Assembly (NCBI RefSeq): GCF_033807715.1 | Contig: NC_084599.1 | Span: 14,482,625-14,546,624, forward strand | Reading direction: 5' to 3' | DNA length: 64,000 nt | Origin: Cololabis saira | Taxonomy: Eukaryota; Chordata; Actinopteri; Beloniformes; Belonidae | Part shown: piece after piece, positions 1 through 11,100 of the stretch | Layout of the letters: each line of letters opens with the position of its first letter | How positions within the stretch are numbered: the first letter of the stretch is position 1 | Made by a program: the position numbers and the translations under genes | Notes under the pieces: model-generated | What the model saw: the letters and a program-made list of their open reading frames with translations, nothing else | Database searches by the model: none | Told to the model about the DNA's origin: nothing

Positions 1-1216
1 CAGAGATATTGCCTCATTACACCCTGAAATGTGTTATTGCCTCCATCGAAGCATCCTCACAAATTCCCAAAGAAACTCAATCAAGTCTCTGATTTGTTTC
101 CTTTATTGCCTTTTATACCATACACTGGCCTTGAGGGTCATTATGACATGGAGGTGAGGAAAACATGGAGATGAGAAACATCTTTTTTATTTTTTCATTT
201 AAGCAGTAATTTTCCTTATCTTGAGGAATATGGCCCACAATTGCAGGTAAAAAAAACACTTTGAATATCTTCATTTTGCTCATTAGAGTCCTCTAAAGTC
301 CTTTAAAGATCCCCCGTGGAGCACTCTTCTATTCCTTTCATCTGAGCTGTTATACACAAAACATCAAACTGCTCTGCATTATTCTTTTCATACAACCTTT
401 CTCTCACCCACCCATCTAAAAAGTTCACCTGGAATCTTAATTAACCCACCAGACTCCCCGAGAAGAATTTTTCAAGGAAGGTTTACCATCTGGCATCTTC
501 AGGGACTTAATCAAGCAGGAATGTTTTTTTTTTTTTTTTCATTCTGCCAATGTTGCGATGACTGATGATATTGCAGGGCCATTTGAACGTGGTAACTTTG
601 CTGCTGTTTCATTGTCTTAGTATAACGATGCATTGATGTTTTTCACAGCTTGTCCTAAGTCTGTTTTTAATGTGGAACACTAAGGCGTTTTTTTTGTGTT
701 TTAATGGTATGCACAAAAAGCTTTAGTGATGTATTTGAAAAAATCTGTTAAATTAATTTCAGCTTCATCTATATAACACTAAATCATGACAAATGTCATC
801 TCAAGTTACTTCAACAATACACTTAACCTTATTCCAAATTAGTCCAACTAATACAAACTAATACAAATAACAATAATAATTGTATTGCCTCGCTAAGGCA
901 CCATAACCTTATTTGATGTAATCCCCCATCCTGAGCAAGCAGCAGGCGACTGTAGAAAAGAAAAACCGCCTTTTAAAAGGAAAACTTTGGCAGAACCAGA
1001 CTCAGGAAGGGGCAGACAGGAAAGAAGAGAGAACAGCAACAACAACAGATCTGGAACACCTACTGGTAGCTGGTTCCCCAGGAGAAGGGCCTGATAACAG
1101 AAGGCTATCGGCTTTTGTAAACTCTAGGAACCACAAGTAAATATGTGTGTGAGAGGAAAGTGCTTTGCTTGGAAGATATGGAACTATGAGTACTTTAAGA
1201 TACGATGGAGGTTTGT
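1..1216. other. AT-rich flank, no gene seen
   Basis: No exon, RNA gene or recognisable transposon was found here. The stretch is AT-rich, with a short poly-T run near 525 and no coding-like frame. Confidence 0.5.
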
Positions 1217-1320
1217 CATCCATCCATCCATCCATCCATCCATCCATCCATCCATCCATCCATCCATCCATCCATCCATCCATCCATCCATCCATCCATC
1301 CATCCATCCATCCATCCATC
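1217..1320 (-). repeat. (GATG)n tandem tail of the LINE
   Basis: An uninterrupted tetranucleotide array of about 26 copies reads ATCC on the plus strand and GATG/ATGG on the minus strand. It directly abuts the 3' end of the minus-strand reverse-transcriptase element. Short tandem repeats in place of poly(A) are typical of RTE-clade LINEs such as fish Rex3, so this is probably the element tail, perhaps since expanded as a microsatellite. Confidence 0.85.
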
Positions 1321-1374
1321 GTCTGCCGCTTATCCGTTCCCGGGTCACGGGGGCAGCAGTCTCAACAGTGATGC

Positions 1375-4300
1375 TCAGACTTCCTTCAGCCCAGACACTT
1401 CCTCCAGCTCTTCCGAGGGGAGTCTGAGGCGTTCCCAGGCCAGCCGAGAGACATAGTCTCTCCAGCGTGTCCGGATTCTTCCCCGGGGTCTCCTCCTGGT
1501 GGGACATGACTGGAACACCTCCCTAGGGAGGCGTCCAGGAGGCATCCGGTACAGATGCCCAAGCCACCTCAGCTGACTCCTCTCAATGTGAAGGAGCAGC
1601 GGCTCGACTCCGAGCTCCTCCCGGGTGACAGAGCTCCTCACCCTATCTCTAAGGGAGCGTCCAGCCACCCTGCGGAGGAAACTCATCTCGGCCGCTTGTA
1701 TCCGCGATCTTGTCCTTTCGGTCACTACCCAAAGTTCATGACCATAGGTGAGGCTAGGTGCGTAGATTGACCGGTAAATCGAGAGCTTCGCCTTTCGACT
1801 CAGCTCCTTCTTCACCACGACGGTCCGGTACATCGACCGCATAACTGCGGACGCTGCACCGATCCGTCTGTAAATCTCCTGCTCCATCATTTCCTCACTC
1901 GTGAACAAGACCCCGAGATACTTGAACTCCTCCACCTGAGGCAAGACTTCTCCACCCACCCAGAGAAGGCATGCCACCCTTTCCCGGTGGAAAACCCTGG
2001 CCTCAGTTTCGGGGGTACTGACTCTCATCCCTGCCGCGTCGCACTCGGCCTCAAACCGCCCCAGCACATGCTGAAGGTCCCGGTCTGATGAAGCCAACAG
2101 GACAATGTCATCCGCAAAAAGCAAAGACGAAATCCTGTGGTTCCCAAACCGGATCCCCTCCGGCCCCTGGCTGCGCCTAGTAATCCTGTCCATAAAAATT
2201 ATGAACATGACCGGTGACAAAGGGCAGCCCTGCCAGAGTCCAACATGCACCGGGAACAAGTCTGATCTACTGCCGGCAATGCGAACCAGACTCCTGCTCC
2301 GATCATATGGAGACCGGACAGCCCTTAATAGAGGGCCCCGGACTCCATACTCACCGAGCACCCCCCACAGAATGGCACGAGGGACACGGTCAAATGCCTT
2401 CTCCAGATCCACAAAGCACATGTAGACTGGTTGGGCAAATTCCCATGAACCCTCGAGCACCCTGCGGAGGGTGAAGAGCTAGTCCAGTGTTCCACGACTG
2501 GGACGAAAACCGCATTGTTCCTCCTGAATCTGAATCCTGAATGAAGAGGTTCAACTATCATCCGTATTCTCCTCTCCAGTACCTTGGCGTAGACTTTCCC
2601 CGGGAGGCTGAGAAGTGTGATCCCCCCATAGTTGGAGCACACTCTCCAGTCCCCCTTTTTAAAAAGAGGGACCATCACCCCGGTTTGCCACTCCAGCGGT
2701 ACTGTCCCCTTCCTCCATGCAATGTCGCAGAGGCGTGTCAACCAAGACAGCCCTACGACATCCAGAGACTTGAGATACTCAGGGCGAATCTCATTCACCC
2801 CCGGTGCCCTGCCACTGAGGGGCTTACGAACTACCTCAGTGACCTCGGCTTGGGTGATGGATGAGCACGTCCCTGAGTCCTCACCCTCTGCTTCCTCAGT
2901 GGAAGGCATGTCAGTCGGGTTGAGGAGATCCTCGAAGTATTCCTTCCACCGTCCGACGATGTCCCCAGTCGAGGTCAACAGCTCCCCACCCACACCATAA
3001 ACGGTGCCGGCAGAGTACTGCTTCCCCCTTCTGAGGCGCCGAACGGTCCGCCAGAACTTCCTCGAGGCCGGCCGAAAGTCTTCCTGCATGTCCTCACCGA
3101 ACTCCTCTCAGACCCGAGTTTTTGCCTCCAGGACTGCCCGAGCCGCGGCCTGCTTGGCCTGCCGGTACCCATCTACTGTGTCAGGAGTCCCACAGGCCAA
3201 TATAGCCCGGTAGAACTCGTTCTTCAGTCTGACGGCATCCTTTACTTCCGGTGTCCACCACCCGGTTCTAGGATTGCCGCCATGACAGGCACCAGAGACC
3301 TTGCGTCCACAACTTCGAGCCGCTGCGTCGTCAATGGAGGCAGAGAACATGGTCCACTCGGACTCAATGTCCCCCGCCTCCCCCGGGATCTGAGAGAAGT
3401 TCTCTCGGAGGTGAAAGTTGAAAGTTGAAGATGTCCCTGACAGAGGGCTCAGCCAGACGTTCCCAAAAGACCCTCACAATCCGTTTGGGTCTGCCCAGTC
3501 TGTCCAACTTCCTCCTCCGCCAGCGCATCCAACTCACCACCAGGTGGTGATCAGTTGACAGCTCAGCCCCTCTCTTCACCCGAGTGTCCGAGACATGCTG
3601 CCGAAGATCAGATTAAACGACAACAAAGTCGATCATTGACCTCCGGCCTAGGGTGTCCTGGTGCCACGTGCACTGATGGACACCCTTATGCTTGAACATG
3701 GTGTTCGTTATGGACAAACTGTGACTAGCACAGAAGTCCAACAACAAAGCACCGTTCAGGTTCAGATCGGGGAGGCCGTTCCTCCCAATCACGCCTCTCC
3801 AGGTATCACTGTCATTGTCCACGTGAGCGTTGAAGTCCCTCAGCAGAACAATGGAGTCTCCAGTTGGAGCACTATCCAGTACTCCCAGTCACAGACCCCA
3901 AGAAGGCTGGGTACTCCGCACTGCTGTTCGGGCCGTAGGCACAAACAACAGTGAGAGACCTTTTCCCGACCCGAAGGCGCAGGGAAGCGACCCTCTCGTT
4001 CACCGGGGTGAACTCCAACACATGGCGACTGAGCTGAGGGGCTATAAACAAGCCCACACCAGCCCGCCGCCTCTCACCCTAGGCAATTCCAGAGTAGTGG
4101 AGGGTCCAGCCCCTTTCAAGGAGCTGGGTTCCAGAGCCCTTGCTATATGTGGAGGTGAGCCCGACTATCTCTAGCCGGTATCTCTCAACCTCATGCACAA
4201 GCTCTGGCTCCTTCCCCCCCAGCGAGGTGACATTCCATGTCCCTACTGAGAGGGTTTTGGTCCAGGGATTGGGTCGTCGAGGCACCCCGCCACGACTGCT

Positions 4301-4528
4301 ACCCAGTCCCCAATGCACCGGCTTCTCACGGTCCTTCCTGCCGGTGGTGGGCCTACAGGAAAGCGGCCCCATGTCGCCGTTTCGGGCTGAGCCCGGCCGG
4401 GTCCCACGGGCAAAGACCCGGCCACCAGGCGCTCGCCTTCGAGCCCCAACCCAAGGCCTGGCTCCAGGGAGGGGCCCCGGTGACGCCGATCCGGGTGACG
4501 TAACGGTCCTTGATCTCTTCTTTGCCAT
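1375..4528 (-). pseudogene. Broken endonuclease/reverse-transcriptase ORF of the LINE
   Basis: Coding similarity continues through the interval but jumps among reading frames: the pieces at 4528-4079, 4057-3872, 3822-3613, 3579-3364, 3350-3108, 3089-2325 and 2460-1375 do not form one open frame. In the family these would be a single polyprotein that nicks target DNA and reverse transcribes the element RNA. The catalytic FADD box is intact in the last piece, but the frame shifts and stops make the copy non-functional. The longest piece (1375-2460, 361 codons) covers the RT palm and the C-terminal region. Confidence 0.85.
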
Positions 4529-4838
4529 GATTAGCTTGTGAACCGCTCTTAGTCTGGCCCGTCACCTAGGACCTGTATGCCATGACATAGCTCCTAGGAT
4601 CACTCGGGCAACACAAACCTAACATAAGTGAAGAGAAAAGCTTTACATTTGACTCTGGATTTTACAGGGAGTCATTGAGGAGAAGCTAAAACCAGAGAAA
4701 AGTGATCCCTCCAGTTAGTTCTTTTCATAACCCTGGCTGTAGCATTTTAGATGAGCTGGAGGTTTTTCAGAGCATTTTGGGAAAACCCAATAATACAGAA
4801 TTACAATTTTACAATTTTAACATAGTGCTGCTTCAATC

Positions 4839-6195
4839 TTAAAGCAGCACTATGTAACTGTTCCACCTTAATATAATATTTCCATAGTCATTGTGATGGT
4901 ACATCAACTTACAACAGGTTTAATGACACCTCTGTCATGGTCTGAGGGGGTCTGTATCGCCTTCACTGGCACTATGTAACTTTGAGGAGCATGGTAGGAA
5001 CCCTGCCACACTAAAAAACTACACATTTTTACGGCTTTGACTGCTTTACGGCATACGTCACTTCCCCCTCCTTCCCGATTCGTAGTCGAGATGAAAATGG
5101 GCGGGGCGTGGAGCGCAGAGCTCAGGAGAAGCTGGTAACCCATTGCTGTGTTGTGGCTGCAGCAGCTCCACATAACAGACGTGGGGAAAAGATCCTAATG
5201 GTTTAACTTTTCACCACTTTCCTGCTTGGAGGCAGAACCACGGAGGCCGAGTATCTAATATAACAGAGTAAAAGAGTAAAAGAGTCGTCGGCTCGGTTGG
5301 ATCGCGGCTGTAACGACCAAACATAACCTTCCACACAGTATCACAAACAAACACGCACACAGACCGGGGTCGGATCAAAACACAGATTTATTAAACCAAA
5401 AACAAACAAACAAACAAACAAACACACAGACCGGGGTCGGATCGGGTTTTATTCCCCACTTCTCCAGCTAAACGCAGTTGCTGGCCAGCTCTCTGAGGTG
5501 CGATTAACCCCAATCTTCAGATAAAACTAGTTTGTTGAGGAAAATATATTAACTCTATTTGTAGCTGCAGAGGAAAAAAATAATCTAACGAGGAAAACAA
5601 AAATATTGCTCACGCCTCGGAGCCTCTTCAGCATAATATAGCAGTCAAAAAAAAAAGAAAAAGAAAAGAGAAGTAAGAGTAATAAAAAAGATGTACTGTA
5701 TGTTGTACTATTATACAAATTTATTGAAACACATGGCGAGTCAAACATTTACCAAAGCAGCTGCCAAACACTAAACAAGGTAGCCTAAGATGCCGGTTGT
5801 GCAGAACTGCGGCAGTAAATCCTTATCGGAGCTCCACTCTTTGATAGGGATTTCATATGAACCCAACCTGTTAATAATCATTATTTTCTCCATATACCAC
5901 TCCCTGGCTTCCTTGTTTACGGTATCCCGGTAAATTCCAGTTCCTTTCCAGCAGTTTAACATCTTTTTTTTTTAGTTCCGTCTGTTCACTTGGTGAAACA
6001 GAAAAGTAGTTTTGAAAGTCCGTCCCTTCTTCATTCGCTATCAAAACAAATGCACACGACAGGGACAGGATCTTTACGGCAGTACGCGCTGGTGCTCATG
6101 GGAAACGTAGTGTTCTTTCTGGTAAAGCACTACCGCTTTTGTCCAAAAGAGCCGCCAAACTCAACAAAAGCTGAAAGTTACATTGTGCTGCTTAA
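4839..6195. mobile_element. TIR DNA transposon, about 1.35 kb, TTAA target
   Basis: The left end, AGCAGCACTATGTAACT after TTAA at 4839-4842, is matched in inverted orientation by AGTTACATTGTGCTGC before TTAA at 6192-6195. TTAA duplications are typical of the piggyBac and Kolobok superfamilies. A minus-strand fragment at 5771-5962 contains GSYEIPIKEW, possibly from a transposon-encoded protein, but no transposase could be assigned. A second right-end-like sequence at 4820-4833 forms a local hairpin with the left end. A motif of about 20 bp beginning cacacagaccggggtcgg occurs twice inside, near 5355 and 5422. Confidence 0.6.
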
Positions 6196-6675
6196 AGGGC
6201 TGAGTATACTTCTGCGTCACACACACGCAGAGCACACGGCGCACCCGTGGTGCCGTCACGAATCGTTCAGACTTCTCCGTCTCTCCGTTTGGTCGCGGTG
6301 CAGTACCCCCCGCGGCCACTAGTTAGCGATCTTTTTCTGAATGGTTTATCCGACTTTTTCCGGTCACAGTAAATCAAAGAAATAAGGACAACTATTGTGC
6401 AAAAAACAAAAACAAAAAAAATCACATATAAACGAAGAAAAAAGCCCTGGAAGTTCACTACTGATTCAAACCGGAAACCGGAAATGCTTCGCTTTCAAAC
6501 GAACCAATCACAGCCCTCTCGGTCTGCGTGTGGTCTGCGTCTCCTCGACGCGTAGTTACAATTTTCGGGAGGTGCACGTCACTGACGGCGCATGTGACGG
6601 CGTGTCCTCTGCGTGTCCAAAAACCACACGCCGTAGACACGGCGTCGTTTTGACGCAGAAGTGTAATTCAGCCTT
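6196..6675. mobile_element. MITE of PIF/Harbinger type, about 480 bp
   Basis: Terminal inverted repeats of about 24 bp share the core ACTTCTGCGTCA at the left end (from 6196) and its complement at the right end (to 6675). Both ends are flanked by TAA (6193-6195 and 6676-6678), the three-base target typical of PIF/Harbinger. It encodes no transposase and starts exactly where the previous element ends. Confidence 0.65.
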
Positions 6676-6678
6676 TAA

Positions 6679-7467
6679 AGGGATTGTGACATGAAAAACA
6701 CATTTTTCTTGATTTTTTGTGTTTTGTTGGGTGTCTTGACATCAATTACACCCAAAAAACAACGAACTTTTAACATTCAGTGTATTGTGTGCTTTCTGGG
6801 ATTTTCCGCATAACTATGCAAAAACGGCGCATGTGGTTTGGTGGCGGATCGTTACGTAACGATCCGCTAAATCACCGCCCCCTCCACCCAGCTCCCTGTC
6901 TCCTCTCCTCTCCAGCGCACCATAAAGGCTGATTTATGGTTCCGCGTTACACCGACGCAGAGCCTACGGCGTAGGGTTACGCGGAGACGCGCACCATACG
7001 CTGAACCCTACGGCGTAGGCTCTGCGTCGATTTAACGCGGAACCATAAATGAGGCTTAACACGCCTCTTTTGTTCTAATCACCGGAGGAAAACTGCTAAG
7101 AAGACCCGCGGCCACTGACTGGACTTAAGATAAGGGGACAGTGCTGCTTGCATGCCTTTATTTTTATGATTGTTTGCTGTGGTTCGCCCTCCTGCTTTTC
7201 CGTGCATGCTTCGCCTGTCGCTCTGACGCCGCTGTGAGCGTATGGCTGGAGGAGGAGGAGGTTTGGAGGAGGAGCAGAGCAATGATTGACAGGAAAGGGG
7301 GGAAAGGAAGCATTTTTCACGGCGCAAAAAAACACTGTAATAAAAAGCCAGGAAAAGATTACTAGAGTGAAGTTTTTCTTGTTACACTCTTTTAGACACA
7401 TTTGAGGGATGTTGCCCAAGACTTTTAATAGTGTTAAAAGCATGTTAAAAATGATGTCACAATACCT
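6679..7467. mobile_element. TIR DNA transposon, about 790 bp, TTAA target, host of a nested MITE
   Basis: The left end AGGGATTGTGACAT and the right end ATGTCACAATACCT are near-perfect inverted repeats, each flanked by TTAA (6675-6678 and 7468-7471). It is non-autonomous, with no transposase frame. A palindromic Harbinger-type MITE has inserted at 6926-7056. A TTAA target suggests Kolobok or piggyBac relatives. Confidence 0.6.
6926..7056. mobile_element. Palindromic Harbinger-type MITE, copy A
   Basis: This 131-bp fold-back element has two arms carrying GGTTCCGCGTTA and GACGCAGAGCCTACG-type sequence in opposite orientation. It is flanked by perfect TAA duplications (7023-equivalent left copy at 6923-6925, right copy at 7057-7059). 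It is very CpG-rich against AT-rich surroundings. Two more copies of the family lie at 47686-47839 and 54309-54465, next to the gabrb3 and gabra5 starts. Confidence 0.85.
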
Positions 7468-7471
7468 TTAA

Positions 7472-8600
7472 AGTAAAAGATGCATGAATGCATTTGTGAA
7501 ATGCTTTTTGTGCTACCATCAAAAAAGCAGAGACAAGTCTTTCTGGGACATGGTGTCATTCTTTTAAGTTTGATAGTGAGGTACCACTTTCAAATCTAAA
7601 ACACATGATGTTTTAAGCACCGACTTGCTTCAACAGCATCAAAAATTTGGTTCGTTTAATTTATAAAGTCAATTGAATACATCTGCATCATACTTTCACT
7701 TTGCATACATCGTTGCCATTAATGAGCAACAAATAACATATTAAAGAAACAGCAGTCTTCAGACTGCTGGGTAACACCATTCTGGCTACACAGATTTTAT
7801 ATAGGCTCTACATTTAATGTGTGACCTTTTTTGTTTTAAGGTATAATAAGCTGTTTTCCCATAACAATTATGACCAGAAAGTTTGTTTACAAGACAGATG
7901 TTCACCCCTAATATGAAGCACCAGATGTGCTTAAGCATGGATACAAGTGAAATGTCTCTTTAGGAGTCAAAGTCGGATGTAGTGACATCTAAAGGTAACA
8001 TTGCAGATTACAATCAGGTAAATACCCCCACCCCTCTGCTGTAAAATTATGTGCAGATTCTAATTAAAAATATCGCTGAACGTCATTGTATTAAGAGGGA
8101 TTGCGGACCAGTAGGTGTGTAATGTCCTTCTTTCATTCAATTATTGTCTGCCATTACGGCCAGTTCCACTGGTTCGATTAATCTCAGCTGTCAGCAGAAT
8201 GGAGCCATTTAATCAGAGTGGAGGGGACCACAGCCCGGCTGAAAGGAGACTGGCAAATATTTCAGTCCGATAATTTGCCACTTGTGCGTTACATTGCTGC
8301 AATCTACAGCACCAAACACTCACTTGGCATCCATTTCTCTCCATTGGACCAATATCAATCAGATTTAATTGTTAGGGTTCTGGAGTGTCTTGCAGGTCCA
8401 GTTCATTCATCCAACACTTCACCAATCACAATACTGACGCAACAATACTGATATGAGATAAGGATAAGTAATGACAGAGCACACAGAAGGTGGGGTAGGT
8501 AGATGATGAATGCCAGTAACTGCTGAACAAGGTTAAGAGGTTGTGAACCAATATTGTACCTGATCAGTGAGACTTTCACTGGTGTTGAAAGAAATATAGT
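7472..8600. other. AT-rich spacer, no gene seen
   Basis: No exon, RNA gene or clear repeat boundary was recognised between the transposon cluster and the GC-rich block. Confidence 0.45.
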
Positions 8601-9659
8601 GAACCCGAGATGGTATCTTTTTTATGGTCACGCCTGTGCTGCTTCTCCCCTGTTTTTGCTGACAAGGTCCTGCAGAAAATAAAAATTACCTCAGACAGAC
8701 ATTTTCGAAGGGCCCGGCCCTGCCTGGGTGGGGGGGGGGCTGTCTGCGCTGGGGGGGCATTGCTGCCTTGGTCCTCCGTCGCTGGGCGGGGGCCCCGTGC
8801 CCCTGCGTCTGTGGGGACTCCGCGACCTTTGGGGTGTCCGCCGGGGTGGCCCCGGGGGGGTGGGGCCGGGTCCGAGGATCGGCCCTCCCCTGGCCGGGGG
8901 GTGCGCAAGCGGGCGTGGCAGCAGGGTGGCACCATTCCCAGGTGTCTATGTCTTATGTTGTCAGTATGAATGGGGGGATGTTGGATGTTGGACCGTTTCC
9001 CCCTCCGTCTGGGGGCGCCCGTGGAGGTACGGTGGGGCCCGGGCCAGCTCGGAGGGCCGGCCCCCTTCAATTGGATGGCCGGTGGGAGAACGTGGGCATC
9101 TTTCTAGGGCCGGCTCTGCTGGTCCTGCCTCCTGGCTTCGGCCTCCGCTCCCCCTCCTTCCCCCCCTACACGACTCATACGCACATAGGCGAAGGGGCGG
9201 GGGGTCCAGTCGTGGGGGGCATTGTCCCGCGTGGCCCGGCACTCCCCGCCTTACAGTTTTAACAGCACTGTAGACACTGCACATTCAACACTTAATAAAT
9301 AAATTTGACAAGGACACTTAGTTCGGGAGGGGGGGGTCGGTGTCAAGTTGATACTTGGCCCTCCCCCCTCCCTGTTTTTATGGCATTAATCACATGCACT
9401 CAACACCAGGGTCGGGAGGGGGGCCCACATCACCCGCGTTCCCTTGCCAGCCTGGGACAGGTGGGTCGCGATGCCCGGGCCTGGCGGGGCTCGCCATGCA
9501 GCCTGGGGTGCCTTCTGGCGGTGCTGGACCGCCAGAAGGCGGTGCCTTCTGTGTCGGTGAGAATGCGGTATGGAAGGGTCCTGCCATGGAGGATTTGGGC
9601 CTCCATTGGCAGGACAACAAAATGTAATAATTTATTAATATTATGTTATACAAAGATGG

Positions 9660-9683
9660 TTATTAATATTATTATTATTATAA

Positions 9684-9747
<64 letters not shown>

Positions 9748-9748
9748 G
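9660..9748. repeat. (TTA)n microsatellite
   Basis: A run of TTA/ATT trinucleotides, almost uninterrupted, lies between two GC-rich blocks. Confidence 0.9.
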
Positions 9749-10373
9749 TGTATAGTATATCATATTATTATTAGTATAGATATCGGATAGGTGAATGGAT
9801 GAATGAATGGGATGCCTGGGTCTGGGGCCCTCCGTTGTCGGGCCTGCGCGGGTGTCGCCCTGTTGGGGGGTTCCCTCTCTCCGGGCCCGTCTCCGGTCCC
9901 CCCCGCTGCCTCCGCGGCGGGGCGCCCCTCTGGTCTTAGAGGGCCACTTTCGTGGGGACGGGTACTCCTGCCCGCGTCGGCGGCCGGGGCGGCTCTGTCT
10001 CTCCGGGCAGGCTGGCCCCTCGCCGGGTGGGGGTCGTTGGCCTGGAGGGTGAGGGCCTCCTGGCCACGTGTCCGGCCTGGACTGGGTGGTCAGGGACTGC
10101 CTGGGTCGCGGTCCGCCACGACGGGATCCCTGGCTGCTTCTTCCCGTGTCGTGGGGGCCCCGCCCGCGGGCCCCCATGACAGGGGAAACTACAGGAACGA
10201 TGGACAAAAATGATAGCTATGAGATATTTATAATAAATAAAAATGGTAATGGAGAAGAGAGGAAGGGAAAAGGAGAGGAGAAGAAGGGTGAGAGGCACCG
10301 CCCAGCGGATCATGTCGGTGCCCAGCAGCATAAGCCTATAGCAGCATATCTACAAATACATATTCATACATTC

Positions 10374-10790
<417 letters not shown>

Positions 10791-11100
10791 CTGGCTTGTT
10801 CACTTACATGCTTGCTCTGTAGTTTTTTTTAGTTAGCCGTGGCTTAGCTCAGACTGTGATTTTGGTCGATTGCTGCTCGTGTTTTGGTCGGCTCCGTGTC
10901 GGTTTTGCCGGTTTTGTGTTTTGTTTGTGGTTTTTGTTGCAGATTTCCAGTGCTTGACGTGTGCCTCCGTGTGTTCCTGCTTCCTGGATTGGCAGTGGAT
11001 GTAACCCCCCCCCCCAAAAAAAAAACACTGAGTTTGTATGTGTATATTTATGTATGTGTATGCATTGGTATGCGTATATATATGTATATATATTAAATAT

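Larger units (their letters stand above)
1217..4600 (-). mobile_element. Non-LTR retrotransposon, RTE/Rex3-like, near full length but inactive
   Basis: On the minus strand an apurinic endonuclease domain (about 4260-3600) is followed by a reverse transcriptase (about 3090-1900) and a C-terminal region, ending in a (GATG)n tail. Visible motifs include VGTWNVTSL at the endonuclease start, [12 protein letters not shown] near its end, FVDLEKAFDRVPR and FADDIVLLAS in the RT, and a basic C-terminal segment [17 protein letters not shown]. The 5' boundary near 4600 is approximate. The clade is judged from domain order and the tail, so a related LINE clade is possible. The element lies about 14 kb beyond the 3' end of gabrb3. 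Confidence 0.85.

Noticed and set aside
1002..1507. Ser-Ile-His-Pro and Met-Asp-Gly-Trp repeat ORFs
   Set aside because: Translation of the (GATG)n LINE tail in different frames.
5771..5962. 63-codon ORF with GSYEIPIKEW as a gene
   Set aside because: Too short, inside a TIR transposon, no complete domain; kept only as a hint in the element entry.
8576..10213. Several 100-180-codon ORFs on both strands
   Set aside because: All lie in extremely GC-rich sequence where stops are rare, overlap each other on opposite strands, and show only low-complexity G/P/R/A composition.
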